From contig JAJVDF010000134.1 in the NCBI GenBank assembly GCA_022410635.1, positions 1,760,502 to 1,824,501 of the forward strand: a DNA stretch of 64,000 nt. Reading direction: 5' to 3'. Origin of the DNA: Tretioscincus oriximinensis (taxonomy: Eukaryota; Chordata; Lepidosauria; Squamata; Gymnophthalmidae). Positions 37,501 to 50,600 of this stretch are shown in pieces. The notes beneath the pieces were generated by a model. It saw nothing but the letters and a program-made list of their open reading frames with translations, was not told the DNA's origin and did no database searches. Positions within the stretch are counted from its first letter, which is position 1, and each line of letters begins with the position of its first letter. The position numbers and the translations under genes were made by a program.

Positions 37501-37900
37501 TATCAAGTTCAGAGGCACTAATTTCCTGGTACATCAGTACAGGACATAGTTTAAGACTTTCAGAAATATATTAGATAGCATAATTTATGTAAAACAGGTT
37601 TCGTTATTTCCTTATCCATTTTTGCCACACAGAAAAGGTAACGATTTAATAAAAGAAATTATGACTTTATTACTTAGGATGATAAAATAGCTTTATTTTA
37701 AAAAAAACATTACCTCAAAAGTTGCAGACAAGGTAAGTTGAGTAAATTATTTCACTTTAGTTTTATTCATTTCCCATCCTTCAATGCTCTTCATTTGGCT
37801 CAGTTTAATTATTACTTTCCTTTCTTCCTAATTGTGTTACAGAATGATTCCGTAACAGGGGGGAGAGGGGGAGAGAAGAAAGAGGTTACGGCAAAAAAAT
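34590..37900. other. Long unassigned stretch
   Basis: No exon or known repeat is seen. The part 34960-35230 (with gttgctatgcaaaggttatt and a pyrimidine tract) is free of recognisable repeats and might be a conserved regulatory element; this is only a guess. The phrase aggtgcatccagactataac at 36686 resembles a hAT-like element start. Confidence 0.35.
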
Positions 37901-37904
37901 TAAA

Positions 37905-38530
37905 ATGAATTTAATAAATTGTGGCTATCACCTTTAAATTGACACCCAAAACACTGTTGGGCTTCAACTTAGGTGGCTTCCCCACTTCAAGCTTAAATCG
38001 CTTTGAAAAAAAAAGCAAGGCATCATATTCACGGGTATGCGCACCTTCAATCTTCTTCACAGTTCCCTCTCTGTCCTTGACATCCTGGCATTCTTATGAC
38101 ATCACAAGCCCCAGAAACCATTGCTGCACTTACTTAATTACAATCTCCAGCATTCTTTGCAGGCCTGCATACAATTCCCAGGCATTTTCTGGTAGCCAAG
38201 ACCCAATGAACATTCTACAATTTACATATTCAAGTCTGGAGTGATCTTTCTTTTGGACTTTACAAAATGGAAGCTGTTAAATTGCATGAAATGCAGTTGC
38301 TATGTAGAGTGAATGGAATGCTGGATACGTGTGGTTCCGCGGGGCAAACAGAAGGTAAAATCACTTCCAAAGCACAGCAAATCGAGCTTGGAGATTGGGC
38401 CTTGGAGATTCAAATTCATGTGTTCTTTTGCTTAATTTATTACAGTTATACTACAAATATTAGAGATAATTGAGGTTTCCCTGGCATCTGCATTGTGTAC
38501 TCTAATAGTTCGATGCAAAATGCATAACTG
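37905..38530 (+). repeat. Dispersed repeat R1-like, copy 4
   Basis: The block ggcattcttatgacatcaca with agccccagaaaccattgctg and ctccagcattctttgcag (38088-38163) matches 4333-4410. The block tttggactttacaaaatgga with gggcaaacagaaggtaaaat matches 17970-18140. It bridges the other copies and suggests one long family. Confidence 0.45.
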
Positions 38531-38747
38531 CAAAGCGTATAACACAGAGATGCAAACTTTTCATTTATAAATTGATTTAAATATTAGACTTATACCGCTC
38601 AGATTACAAAAAAAGATTGCGGTAATTAGATATTATGCAATGATATACGTGTCATAATCGGGGTGGGTGTGGTTTCCTCCATTTTTTCCTTTCATCTTTT
38701 TTTTGTATTGGGAAGAATTAAAGTTACACATTTGTAAACATTGTAGC

Positions 38748-38965
38748 AGATTTCAGAGAAATAGCCGTGTCAATTTGGGTCCAGAACATCTAATAAGAGG
38801 GTCTCATACCACCTTCGGAACAAACAAGAAAAAAGATAGGCAGCATGAGTTTTCTTAAGTAAGTCTACTTCCAAAGGTCATCTGCAAAAAGTAATTCTAC
38901 CTATCTTTTCTTGTTAGTCTCTAAAAATTCTATGAGACCCCCTCCTTTGCTAGACCTCCTTGCAT
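38748..38965. mobile_element. Penelope-type family B foldback copy
   Basis: It begins gcagatttcagagaaatagc (38748) with ggtccagaacatctaataag. Further on it carries, in the opposite sense, tatcttttcttgttagtctc and ctatgagaccccctcctttg (38912-38950). The two halves are inverted copies around a 60-base centre that keeps the cttaagtaagtctacttcc block. Confidence 0.6.
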
Positions 38966-38969
38966 GAAT

Positions 38970-39780
38970 AAAAGGAAGAGACAAATGGACTATGTCATCC
39001 CAAACAGTCCTGAAGCTATGATGCCTCTTACATAAGGGGATTGAAACCATAATATGTATCAGATTTCAATAAGACATTTGGAAAATTTTGAAGATAGTAG
39101 AAGACCATGAGTCAGATAGCTGCTAACAAAGTACCTATAATTGGTTAGTTGTGATTTAAGTCAATTTGGAAACTGGAGTTGCCAGCCTTATGAATCTGAT
39201 GCCATCCAAGTATGCTTAATGTTAGTATAGGATTGTACTGAGTTGTGTTTAATGAACATTTTGGAACTCAAATGATCAATGCTGTGCTTTAAATGCGTAA
39301 TGGTCCACTTAAATATGGTATTGTCCTGACCTGAAAAATTCAACATAAAAAGGGAACATCTATCAAAAGAACATGTATGTGGCAAAATTGAATAAACTAC
39401 AGATATATTTGAATAGACCAGATGCACCAATCACACAGAGACATAATATAAAAAGAATAAATTGTACCTAGTTGTGATTTGAATGGAAATAACTATATAG
39501 AGTAAGAATTCTTGCTGCTGGGGGGGGGGGGAGGGGGAAGTGGTGCCATAACAAAATAGGCCCTAGACGCTCCTTCCCCTTGCTCTCATCCATGCCTCCA
39601 CCCAGTTTCTCCCTCCCTTCCATTCTTTCTTTCCATTTTCTTTTCCTTCCTTCCTTTCCCTCCCAGTACCGAACCCTGGGCTATTCCAGTTCTCCCAGAA
39701 AAATGGAATACTCCATCTTTCAACCCAATAGAACTGTCCATTCCCTCTGCCTTCTGTCTTTTAAACAGTTTCTAACCCAG
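38970..39780. other. Unassigned sequence with low-complexity tracts
   Basis: A G-run lies at about 39519-39539 and a pyrimidine-rich stretch at 39570-39665. No gene is seen. Confidence 0.5.
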
Positions 39781-39785
39781 GACTC

Positions 39786-40163
39786 TGGCACAGATAGCTC
39801 AGTCGCTTAGGAATTCGTCTCTCGCCTGGGAGATGGGGTTTCGAAGCCCTGTGTGGGACGTGGGGAGGGGTGAGCACCTTCCACTAGCCTGTAGCTCTAG
39901 CCAACCCAGCTATTCAAAAGCATGAATTGCAAGAAATTGCAACTGACTGCAAGTAGATACATGGGAACCACCATAGCCTGGTGGGGAAGATAGAATGTCA
40001 GCCGCTTTGAGTCCCTTTGAAAGGTGAGAAAAGCAGGGTATAAGAACCAAGTTCTTCNNNNNNNNNNNNNNNNNNNNNNNNNNNNNNNNNNNNNNNNNNN
40101 NNNNNNNNNNNNNNNNNNNNNNNNNNNNNNNNNNNNNNNNNNTCTTCTTCTTCTTCTTCTTCT
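39786..40163 (+). mobile_element. tRNA-derived SINE with (TTC)n tail, copy 2, spanning an assembly gap
   Basis: This is a well-kept copy: tagctcagtcgcttagga (A box) and gatggggtttcgaagccc (B box) at its head, gtaagccgc-like 3' part (here cagccgctttgagtcccttt), and a TTC tail that enters the N gap and leaves it still as TTC units to 40163. The gap therefore lies inside the simple repeat. Open frames crossing it are not real. Confidence 0.88.
40058..40142. other. Assembly gap (85 N)
   Basis: A run of N inside the (TTC)n tail of a SINE. The true length is unknown. Confidence 0.98.
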
Positions 40164-40169
40164 CTGGTC

Positions 40170-40860
40170 TCTGGAGGCTGCCCAAGTTCCGTCACTCTGG
40201 AGGCTGCCAAAGATCTGAGTCCTGACATTGGTTGTTATACCTCAGAATGTTGAACTCTCCCACATGCCTTTTATTACTTATGATATTGTCCTTATGTTTA
40301 TAATGTAATTGTTTTATTTCCTTTTTCAAAAAATAAATGTGTCTTCCTGATACAGTATAAGTAATGCTGCTCCACCCTTCACCAACAAATGAAGTGGAAT
40401 CAGGCAACAGTGGCATCCCCCATTTAATACTTGGTAGTGCCAGCAGAGTCACCTAGGCACACAAAATTTCGAGGGGAGGGGGGTTACAAATTGTTCTATT
40501 TTAAAATTGTTCCATTTAAATCTGTTTTATGTTTTTAGTGTGATCTGTCCTGAGACCTTAGGATATTGGGTGGAATATAAATGTAATAAATAAAGTGTTA
40601 CAGGGGGCCTTAAAAGATGTGGGGCCCGTAAGTGTTGCTGTAGGGTGACTGCAGAACCTAAGATCAAGCATATTGAAGCAATTATTGTACTAAACTGGGA
40701 GCAAAGTTGGAAGAATTTGCAGCTATCAAGCTAATGTTTGGGCTGTTTGTTAACCATGTTTCAGATGGTACCTCTGGTTATCAGACTCAGAAAGACCTGA
40801 AATAATGAGAGCTGTTGTTCTCCAATATTGTTTATAGGGCAGTAAGCACAGCTCTTGCAT
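40170..40860. other. Mostly unassigned; SINE 3' tail fragment at 40530-40605
   Basis: The sequence ctgtcctgagaccttaggat followed by ggaatataaatgtaataaat is the 3' tail of a Sauria-type SINE or its partner LINE. A second gtcactctggaggctgcc unit at 40190-40208 repeats 40167-40178. Confidence 0.5.
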
Positions 40861-40863
40861 TAA

Positions 40864-43095
40864 TCCACAACAGCAATCCAGATTACCAAAACAACCATTG
40901 TCCAGTGGCCAACATAGCCTTCCTGGACAAGGTACTGGCCAGGGTCATGGCTACCCAATTACAAGCATATCTGAAGTAAACTATCTGTATATACTCAAGT
41001 ATAAGTCGATCTGAATATAAGCCAAGGCACCTAATTTTACCACAAAAAACTGAGAAAACGTACTGACTCAAGCATAAGCCTAGGGTGGGAAAAGCAACAG
41101 GGGAGCTCGAAGGATGGAAAGGAACCCAATGTCTCCCCTGTGCCCAACCAAGGTGTCCATCTCCCCCTGCGGTCCAATGCCTCCCATAGGGCCACACAGT
41201 CCTCAGATCCACATGCTGGAGGCTCCTGGGGAGACCTTGGCATCTGCTTCTTGGGCCCCAAACCTAGGATGATCAGGCACATATAAAGGGTGCTGTCAGC
41301 AGGGATGCGCTGGTACTACATCACTCTCACCTCGCTGGATAGATATGAGGTGATGATGATAATCTCTGTTGCCTCTGCTGCTGCCACACACTCCTCTGGC
41401 ATCTGTAAACTGGGGGCACTACTGAAACCCACCTCAGACATTGTTCCAGAGGGAGGCAGCAAAGGCAGCAGCCCATGTACAACTGTGCGGGCTTGAGGAG
41501 GGAAGACACTGGAGCATGATGGGAAGTGTAGTCCCAAATGTGACTGCAGGAAAAGGTGAGGATGGAGGGGGCCGAGCTAGCTCTGGGGGACTGGAAAAGA
41601 TTGGAGAACATTCACACTACACGAGTATAAGCTGAGGGGGGCTTTTTCAGCATTAAATGTGCTGAAAAACTATACTGATATTTGAGTATATACAGTAATT
41701 ATCTAGGCCCATTTCAATCTGGCGTGACTCAATTGTGGCATTGAAACTGCTTTCATCACCCATGTTTTTCTAGGAGAAAGACATGAGAAATATTACACTA
41801 CTGTTTCTCCTAATCTCTTCAGATTGCTTTTGCTATCCTCCCGAAGAGGCTCTGGAGTTTAGGAGCTGGAGCTACTGCTTTGAAGTGGTTCCACTTCTAT
41901 CTTCAAGGCCATGGTCAGAAAATGACTGTAAGAGATATTTGCTTGATTCCCTTGTGAAGTTCTTCAGGAGTTGAAGCCACTGGGAGAGATCATCAATGTG
42001 CAGATGACACCCAGATTTCTCTCTCTCCATACTGCTTTTATCAGGAGAGACAGATCCTTGGAGGCAGTAAATAGTTGGATGCAGGCAAAAACATTGAAAA
42101 TGAGTCGAGCCAAAGCAAAAGTGTTGTGTGTTACAGGGTTCCGTGTCCAGAAAGGAGAGGGGCATCCTATCTTTGACAGGTGCATAATCTAAGTCTTGTC
42201 TTGGATTCCACATTGACACTTAACATTCAGATCAGGCTGTGTGGGTGGAGTGCCCAGATTTAACTACAGCTGGTTCACCAATTACAGCCCATTCTGGGCA
42301 GGACCAACTTCATCACAGTAATCCGTTCACTAGTACTACTGCTAATTGGCAGAGCTGCCCACATGCACATTTTACCAGTCCTTAAATAATTACTGGCTGT
42401 TAATTTATTATTAAACCAAGTTTAATATGTTTCTTTGTAACACTCTAAATGACTTAAACTCCAAATATCTCAAGGAAATACCTTAGTAACAGACCCTTGA
42501 AGGGTGGTGGTGGCTGGAACATAAACAAAGGGGGTAGCTGCCTGTTTGTCTTACCTTCTTTTACCTCCAGCGGCATGGGTGTCTGATGCTGATTATTATT
42601 TTATGCTTGTCAATACGCAGTTCCCAAGTGTAGCGTGCGTGCAAAGCAGTAGTAAGTAACACAGACCTACCCACACAGCTGGAGCATTTAAAAAGAAGGT
42701 AAGGCAACCAGGCGGGTGGGAGGGCTCCTTGTTCAAGGGCCCACTTAGGGGCCCTCTAACCCTGGAGGCTCACCATGCTTGCCCTATTTTAGCCCCATTC
42801 CTAGAACACCTCCTCCCAAACTGACCTGCCCACAACCAAAGATCTTCTCAGGGTGCCTTCTTGATGATTCCAGTACCTGCAGTCAATGTGAGAGGACATT
42901 CTCTATAGCCCCCAGATTATGGAATGATCTCCCCCTATAGATATTTAGATGCCTGATGAAGATGTATCTGGCCTTCATCTGAGTAAAATTATATCCTCTC
43001 ATCTTCCAGGCATTATCATCACTTATAACAACTCTATTTTAGATGCATTTTTTTTTGTGATCTTCCCTGAGTTCCACGAGTATAGGGCAATCAAT
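40864..43095 (+). pseudogene. L2-type LINE remnant (reverse transcriptase and 3' end)
   Basis: Coding traces in order: PVANIAFLDKVLARVMATQL (about 40898-40960); a 711-base insertion; the F-Q-S-G-type block (ggcccatttcaatctggcgt) near 41705; LGAGATALKWFHFYLQG (about 41855-41910); MKPLGEI at 41971; then LGRTNFITVIRSLV-like text near 42295; and near 42895-42940 the FSIAPRLWNDLPL block of the C-terminus. These match L2-group reverse transcriptases. No catalytic aspartate pair could be read. Frames are broken throughout. Confidence 0.7.
40985..41695. mobile_element. TIR DNA element inserted in the L2 copy
   Basis: The ends ctgtatatactcaa (40985-40998) and ttgagtatatacag (41682-41695) are perfect 14-bp inverted repeats. 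Next to the left end, agtataagtcgatctgaata and tataagccaaggcaccta resemble a known vertebrate short-element end, and cgagtataagctgagg (41621) is its counterpart near the right. The interior is GC-richer and encodes no transposase. L2 coding text resumes right after it. Flanking taaactat and taattatc may be a worn 8-bp target duplication. Confidence 0.75.
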
Positions 43096-43099
43096 TAAT

Positions 43100-43968
43100 C
43101 AAATGAACCCACCCTTCAAACCTGGGCAAATGGATGGTACAGAAGCTCATCCAGGAGAACTGTAAAATATGAGTGATAGTATAACATCACTGATTAAGTT
43201 TTATTTGGGGATATATCCTGAAATAGGAGCATGGCATCCACATACCGTAGATTAAATTGCCACTAATTATATGCAGTGGATTAAGGTCCAGACTGAACCA
43301 CCCCATTTTTTGTACTTTGGTTGTTTACTGTGGCAGCAAGCAGAGCAAAGTTTCAATATAAGCAATGCTTATGACAATGCTAAGGTGCTTTTCCTCCACT
43401 CTGTGAAAAGCTGCACAAAAATGGGGAAGTTTGGTGGAAATAGTAGTTGTCTTATAACTAGTGCATGCATCGCAGTTCTTTGCAAAACTCTTAATAAACA
43501 TAAAGGTTTACTTGGAAAGGAAAAAAAATAGTAAATGTAAACTTGATCAAAGTACAAAGTACCATAAGACGTTCAGTTCTTTAAGCTGAGTGAATCAGCA
43601 AATGCCACACCCAAAGAAAAAACTCTGCATGAACCCTTGAAATAAATGATATGGCAACTCTTTAAACAGGTTGCTGGCAACCAAAGAAATTAACTGGAAC
43701 AAGTTCACACTCGTTAGTGAAGGAGTTGTTCAATCAATGACAAAACGCTGTCTTTAAGACCTACCCATAATTCATCTAAAAATGCAAGTAAGAAACAGAC
43801 TAGTTCATGTTGATTTTATTTTTTTAATAGATACATAATAACGAAGTAGCAAATGTCAACAAAACAAAGTTCAGTTGTAGAAATTCGAATATTAACTGTC
43901 ATTGGCTGCTTACTTACAGTTTTTAATGCCTGATTAAAGTACCTATATAAACTAGGACAGTACTAGTG
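43100..43968. other. Unassigned sequence downstream of the serpin gene
   Basis: No feature other than AT-rich DNA is seen. The serpin transcript is expected to end at its upper edge. Confidence 0.4.
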
Positions 43969-43974
43969 TTTATT
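43969..43974 (-). promoter_or_regulatory. Candidate polyadenylation signal AATAAA of the serpin gene
   Basis: On the minus strand AATAAA stands about 280 bases after the stop codon at 44254. It is the first canonical hexamer seen after the coding end, which gives a short 3' UTR. Use is inferred. Confidence 0.5.
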
Positions 43975-44253
43975 AAAATCAGTAGTCATCACAATGTAGT
44001 AAGGCACACAGAATGCAAAATTCCATCCACATGCATTAGGACAGGAGTTTAAGAAAGGCTGTTGCTGTCTTAAGGATCGTCTTACAGAATTACTGAAAGA
44101 ATGTTCATATATATCCAAAAGGCTATTGCATGAAAAAATATTGGAAGCTCGCAGAGTTATAACTCCACACAAACACACAGACACTGAAATGATTAAAGCA
44201 TAATATATACCTATGGAAAGGGTGTGGCCATCCATTTGTAATATGCCAATATT

Positions 44254-44658
44254 TTAGGGAGAGCAAAACCTCCCATAGAAAAGAATGCTTTTTGTTTTGT
44301 TATGCCTAATTAAAAAAAGGAAGGGATGGTCTGCTGTGAATCGAGGTGCAATCATAGCACATCGCATCATCATAATCCCGGCAGTCGCAGCTGCTGCCTC
44401 AGTACCCTCTTCATTTACTTCTACAAAAGACTTGTGAATAACATCACTCAGAAACAGGTCGTTATTTGGTGACATTCCAGAGAAGTCTGCCTTTCCTCGG
44501 ACAAATGCATCAGACATGCCCATGCTGATCAAATTAGGTTTCAAGTCATACTTTTCCTCCAACTTAAATTTTGGTAACGACACTTCAACCTCCGTGCAGT
44601 CCATCATCTCTGGATTTAACCATTCCATCAAATTTTCACAAGTGAGTTCTTTCTCCAG
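44254..44658 (-). CDS. SERPINB6: SERPINB6 exon 7 (last coding exon, reactive loop)
   Basis: 405 bases including TAA (44256-44254), codons 246-379. It carries [31 protein letters not shown], the reactive loop, the serpin signature ADHPFLFLI at 354-362 and the C-terminal end GRFCSP. Between P1' Cys345 and the APRF block are the residues AMI. Confidence 0.94.
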   Translation of the reverse strand: MEKELTCENLMEWLNPEMMDCTEVEVSLPKFKLEEKYDLKPNLISMGMSDAFVRGKADFSGMSPNNDLFLSDVIHKSFVEVNEEGTEAAAATAGIMMMRCAMIAPRFTADHPFLFLIRHNKTKSILFYGRFCSP

Positions 44659-47600
44659 CTGAAGGAAGATAATGCAAAAGGATTATAGTAAAAATGTATA
44701 CAGTTTTCCACAGTTTTCCTGTGTTTTATCCCAAGGAATTGCCACAAACGTTTAAAATTTACAAAAGTAATTATCACACATTTTGAAACCAGCAATAAGA
44801 ACATAAGAAGAGCCATACTGGTTAAGGCCACAGCCCAGCAAGTTCAGCATTTTGTGTCAAACAGAGGCCCACCAGATGCAACTGGGCAGTCCGAACAGAG
44901 GAAGCAAAATATGCTCCTGTTCATGACTGGTAATCTCAGGAGTCCTGCCTGTTGCTCCATCCTGGAGGCAACATCCAGACATCCATCCTAGTATCCATCC
45001 ATACCCTTGGTATCCATAAACCTGTCTAGGAATATAAATGGAATTGGAAAAGTTTTCTCTAGCTGGTAGTTCTCCAGATGTTCCTGTACAATTATCCACA
45101 ACATCTCAGCATTTAATACAAGGCCCTAGTCTCACGGAAAAAGAAAGTGGGAACTACTCACTTTTCCTGGTTATCCAGTTCCATCAATATCACCTGTACT
45201 AAATCAGTAGATACGATTCTTCAAATGGTCTGCACGGTTCTGGGAAGGTTTGACTTTGTTTCCTCCATACCTCAGCTACCCACCCATTACAACATTATGT
45301 TTTAATTTTAAAAAATGCTCCTCCACTGTTCTCTTTTACCTCCCCCCTCACCTATTTCAATTTCTTTCCTTAGTCACAGAGAGGGTTACATCTGGAAAAT
45401 TAATTTCAATCTTAATTTCATTGCATTGCTCTCCAATTTTCTTAATAATCCTTTACTACCATCCATTTCTGTTTACATTCTTCCTTCTTCTGCACATTTT
45501 CTAGATTACTAATTATGCTATTAGATGTTTCTATTGTTATATTATTAATTANATACCCACACAATATTTGCAGTGTCCATTATGCCTCATCCTTCCATCC
45601 CATCACCAGAACAATTTGTGCACAGGCTATAACTATATCAGCTCTCTCCCTTACTTGTATTGGTGTTATATATTCTATTCCATCACATAAAACCACAATG
45701 TTTTTTGTTAATCTTATCTGCATATTCAACATTTTATATACTTATCTTTCACTTTTCTTCCAGTATTCCTGGATCATTTTTGCATCCCCATACCATGTGT
45801 ATGAACAGAAGTCCCCAAAGTGGACAATACTGACACCCTTGCAAGACTGTCAGGCTTCTTTAGCCATTTAACTGAAATGTTTAACATTTGCCCTCTTATT
45901 TGTGAGTAAATGTTTTAAGATTTTGAAATTCTGGGGAAGATTCAGCAGTACACTAAAACATTGTCGAATATGTAGGCTAGTGAGATTGGAGACAGAGGTC
46001 CAAAATCTGGTCATATCTGCACCCAGCCTACTCTAAAATAAAAATGGTTGGCAAGAAAAGTGAAATAATGCAGAAACCAATTTCAAACATTATTTTCCTT
46101 TCCAGATAACTTTGGCAGAATCAGGATACAAAACTATAAGAAAACAAATCTGGAAACCACGCTCTTGAGTATAGCCATCATCACAAGCAGTCACATAAGT
46201 TTCCCTGAAACACACAATTAGAGGTAGTGAATAAAAAGAGTTCTGCGGTATGATCATGTTTTATTGTTTAAATGTTTATGTTTTGTTTTTATATGGCAGA
46301 ATCCACCCTAAGAATTTTGAGTATAGGGCAAGATAAAAAACAAACAAAAAAAGTGTTAGCTGACAGTCATTTTTAAAAAAATATATCCATGTTGCTGGAA
46401 TTCAAATTAGCTACAGCACTGCTGCTTTTTCAAAAACAAGGAAATCTATAGCAGCCCAGATATTTTTAAAAAGCCCACAAGTTTCATTAGGAAGCCCCTT
46501 GGCTCCATATTGAAAACAATATTCCACATTGGTTCTGAATATGGAAGTCCTGCTTAGGTTGACGGCTATAATTCTGTCTAAATTAGTGGCTTTCCAATAG
46601 CATATTGGTTAACTTTTGTATCCCAAACATAAGCATTTTTCTCTTTTTGACAGTGTGCACACTACATGAAAGTAATATGGATAAAGCTATTTCTGGCAGT
46701 CTTTTAATTCATGATCATTGACAGTGTTTTAGGTTGCAGAAATCTAACACATTTTATTCTCTTGAACTTCTGTAAGCCTAAACTTTTTTAAAGCTAGAAA
46801 GAATATTAGTAAACATGGTTGGCCGCCCTGAATCTTTCGATTATAGGGAAGGATATAAGTACAAATAAATCAATAATAAGTGGAAGCAATTTGCAAATAC
46901 TACCAAGTGCCTATTATTGGTAAATAGAAAATTAGATTTGTTGTAATAAGTAACCATTTCTTACCTTTTCCAGGCCAGTAGAATTATCTTTTATTTCATC
47001 AGGAAGCAGAATCAGCATACTTAATTCATCATCAACATAAGGCAACTCAAGAACTTTGGTACAATAATCTGATATATAGGTCATGTTGAATTTAGCTTTC
47101 TTATACATCATTTGCACAGGTTTGCTTTCATTCTGCAAGCAGAAGACATGCAGAGGAGAAAATAAGTTAGGAGAAAAAATGGTTGGATTGCTTATATCAG
47201 AAAACTAAGGAAACCTTTGAAAATCTTATATGAATATATTTATTCATTTGAAATAGGGTATTTCATTATGTTTGCAGAAGTGAATTTGATCAACGAATAT
47301 ATATACTGCCCAAAACAATTAAGGGAGCACTTTAACATAACAGTGTAACACTAAGTGTTCCCTTAATTGTTTTGAGTAGTATAGCTGCAAAAGTACAAAT
47401 CTGTCTACTAATATCTGCTTTTCACCAAGAACATACGAACATAAGGAGAACCATACTGGATCGGGCCAGAGCCCATCTAGTCCATCTAGTCTCATACATA
47501 GGCCCACCAGATGCACCTGGGCAGATGCACCTATTGTCTCCTTTGAACTCGACATTGTACAATTTTTTTAAGAAAAGGAAAGCTTTAAAAAAGCTCTTTC

Positions 47601-50600
47601 ATTATTACTTGTACAAAAGAAACACATTTATCTTGCATTCACTTATTAATTCATATGAAAAAGCATGCTCTCTCTCCCCTCCATTTAGATATTGCTATTT
47701 TAATCTGTTAATTCTGTTTTTATTGTTAACCACCCTGAGACATTTTCGAATAGGGCCATATAGAAGTGTAAATAAATAAGTAAATATTTTCACAGGAACA
47801 AGATTTGAAATCCCATAAGTAACTATTTGATGCCCAAGGGATCACAAATGAATGACAGATGAACAGAACTAACCTGGAACTCACAGTCCTATCTCATACC
47901 TTGCTAATTCTGAATGGTTTTTCCACTGTGCGATCCTTGAGGAACTGATTTGCCCAGTTTCCTTTGAAATAGATGGCATTCACTAAGACCAGTCTTGTAA
48001 GAGAATTAACGATTCCTGGAACAAGGAGGTTTTGAATTTTTCCTTTAAGAGAAATTTAAAAGCTGTGTGTTAGCATGGAGGATTTTGTTGCATAGAGACA
48101 GTACTATTATGGTAAGCATTTCTAGGATGTTAGTAAAAGGGGCTAGAGTTCTCTAACAAAGCAGAAACTAAAACTGGCAAAGAGTGGGAAGAAATACCTT
48201 AAAATGTACCAGTGAAATAGAAGTCATCCACTGACATTGCCATCCTGTCTTAAGGTGGCTGGAGTTCACACAAAGAGAGAGTGTCCATTTGCTTTTGTCC
48301 TGCTTCTGTCACTAAAGACAGAAATGTGAGAATATAACAGGAACCAGTTGCTTCAGTGCATTCCCAGTTTGGAAGTAGAATGCAACCATCACCACCCAGT
48401 ATCATCTCCCTGCAACTGGTATATTTCATTCATCTGAAGCAATAGCCAGGCATCCACTCTAGTAGCCATTGATACACTTGATTCACATGAATTTGAATAA
48501 TCCTTTCTTGGCAACCCTACATTATTCAAATATGTTTAGTTCTATGGCTCTTGTGTGTATATTGTGATGTCAGTTTCTTAATAAGAGAAAGTTCGCTAAT
48601 TACTTACCCCCTGTCTGTTCTTCCACCCATGTGTTTATGTGTTTTCTGGAGTCCTCTGAAGCTTTAACAAAGCTAAGTTTCTCTAGACCTGCATTGTAAA
48701 ACTTTTGAGTGGAATCTATAAATGACTTAAAGAAAGGAAAGAAAAATCAAGCATTAGGAAGTAACAAACTGTATGTTATTCAGGATTCTCAATCATATTT
48801 AAAAATGTGATTTCATTCCATTATTCAAAAATATATCAAAAATTAATCCATTGTTTTGATACTTTACAAGCACAGAAACTTGGAGATTTTCCCCAGGCAC
48901 TGCAACCTTTCCCTAACTCAACCCTGGGGATTTTCTATCTAAAAAAAAAGAAACATGAGAGGAAATATGATAGAAATGTACAAAATTACACAAGGCGTGG
49001 ACAAAGTGAAAGGGGAAAATCTCAGTCCCTTTCCCAAAATGCAATCACCAACAGAGATGAATCCTAGACAAATCAGAACAAACTTTTTTTATACTTTGGT
49101 GCTGTGTCCCAAGAGGTTTTTAACATGGGAAAGAAAATAGAATCTGTCAGTGGTGCCACTTTTTCTGTTTAAAGTAAACTGTGGGCACAGTCAAAGGGAT
49201 TTTTCAGGGATTTCTCTGGCTGAAGAAAACTTTATCTGGATTATACTTATTCAGATTAATTCAAGATTCAGTCTACCTCTGGGTGTAAAGTCATTTTTCC
49301 TTTACTTTTAGGGATCAGAACAGAATATTTCTCAAAGGAGACAGAAGCAATTAAGCCTTGTCATCAGTTCCTTCTTTTAAATAGCTCTCGGTTCCACAAA
49401 CTGACAGCTGTAAGATGAACAAGTCATGGCCACCCTATGGCAATTGGGAGTGCATCTCCAATGCTGGTATTTGTGCAAGGACACAGTTTTGCAATATCAT
49501 TCAGGGGGAAAACGAGAACTATGGTTGGTAGGAAAATGGATGGGCCTTTCTGATTGATTACCCTATGCAACTTTTGCCAGGAGTGCTGGAAACAGCAAGT
49601 CTAGGGATTCATCTGATTCTGGGAGGAGAAATGGCACCTTCTCCATCCATATACACCATTTGGGAACATCACTTTCCCCACCCCAGAGATAGGCATTTCC
49701 ACTCAAAAATACTCTACTTCCCTGTAAGAAAATCTAGTTGGATAAAAAGGGAAAGATATGTAAAACAACAAATTCCAACTCCTTTTCTCCCAAATTAGAC
49801 TAAATGCTGCAGTGGGTACAAGGCGAGAGTTCACTACTGTGGGAAGCGATGTTGGTTACAGAATTGGATGGACTGCCACAGATCACTGATAAAAACGAAT
49901 TATGTGATTTTCTACTCTACTAAAATATAACTTGATAGTATTTACATGCAAGTTCTTATTTAAAAAATCTGAGTAGTATAATTTCTATCACTAATAAAAA
50001 ATATGTTAATTGCAATGAAATAATTGCAATGAAATACTGTTGTTTTAATGTGTTGGCTTGGTTTTAATGTATTTACTTTTTTATTGTAAACCGCCCTGAG
50101 ACCTTCGGATATAGGATGGTATAGAAATACAAATAAATAAATAAATTATCCTTTTCAAAAATGGAGAATTTTCAAGGAATTAAAAAGAAGCCATCTTAAC
50201 GAAAGGGATATAAAACAGATGTTATCCACAACCATAATATTCCACTGTTAGTGTAGCAAAGAACAGGGCATTAGAGAAATGGGCCACTTTCAGAAATTGT
50301 CAGATACATTTACATTTGTAGAAGTACAAAAACACTTGTATTGAAGCATTGTGCACCTACGGTTGTTTTAATAGCACTTATTGTAAGCAGAGAAGTCAAT
50401 TAATTCCTACTAGAAGAATATTACCGTATATGCAAAAAACAAAAAATATCAAACATGAATTAAACAGAAAAGGCAAACTAAAAAGAAGCCATAGTTAAGG
50501 AACAGTGCCTGGATACTGTAGGCAGGTAATAATTGATTGATTGAATGATTGATTTAGAGATCATTCAACACTAACCAGCCATATGGAAAAATTGGTGGCT

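Noticed and set aside
39786..39870. tRNA gene suggested by A- and B-box-like words
   Set aside because: No acceptor stem or cloverleaf can be closed, and the sequence continues into a SINE body and tail.
39910..40228. Open frames with runs of Leu, Glu or X
   Set aside because: They cross the N gap and the TTC tail of a SINE.
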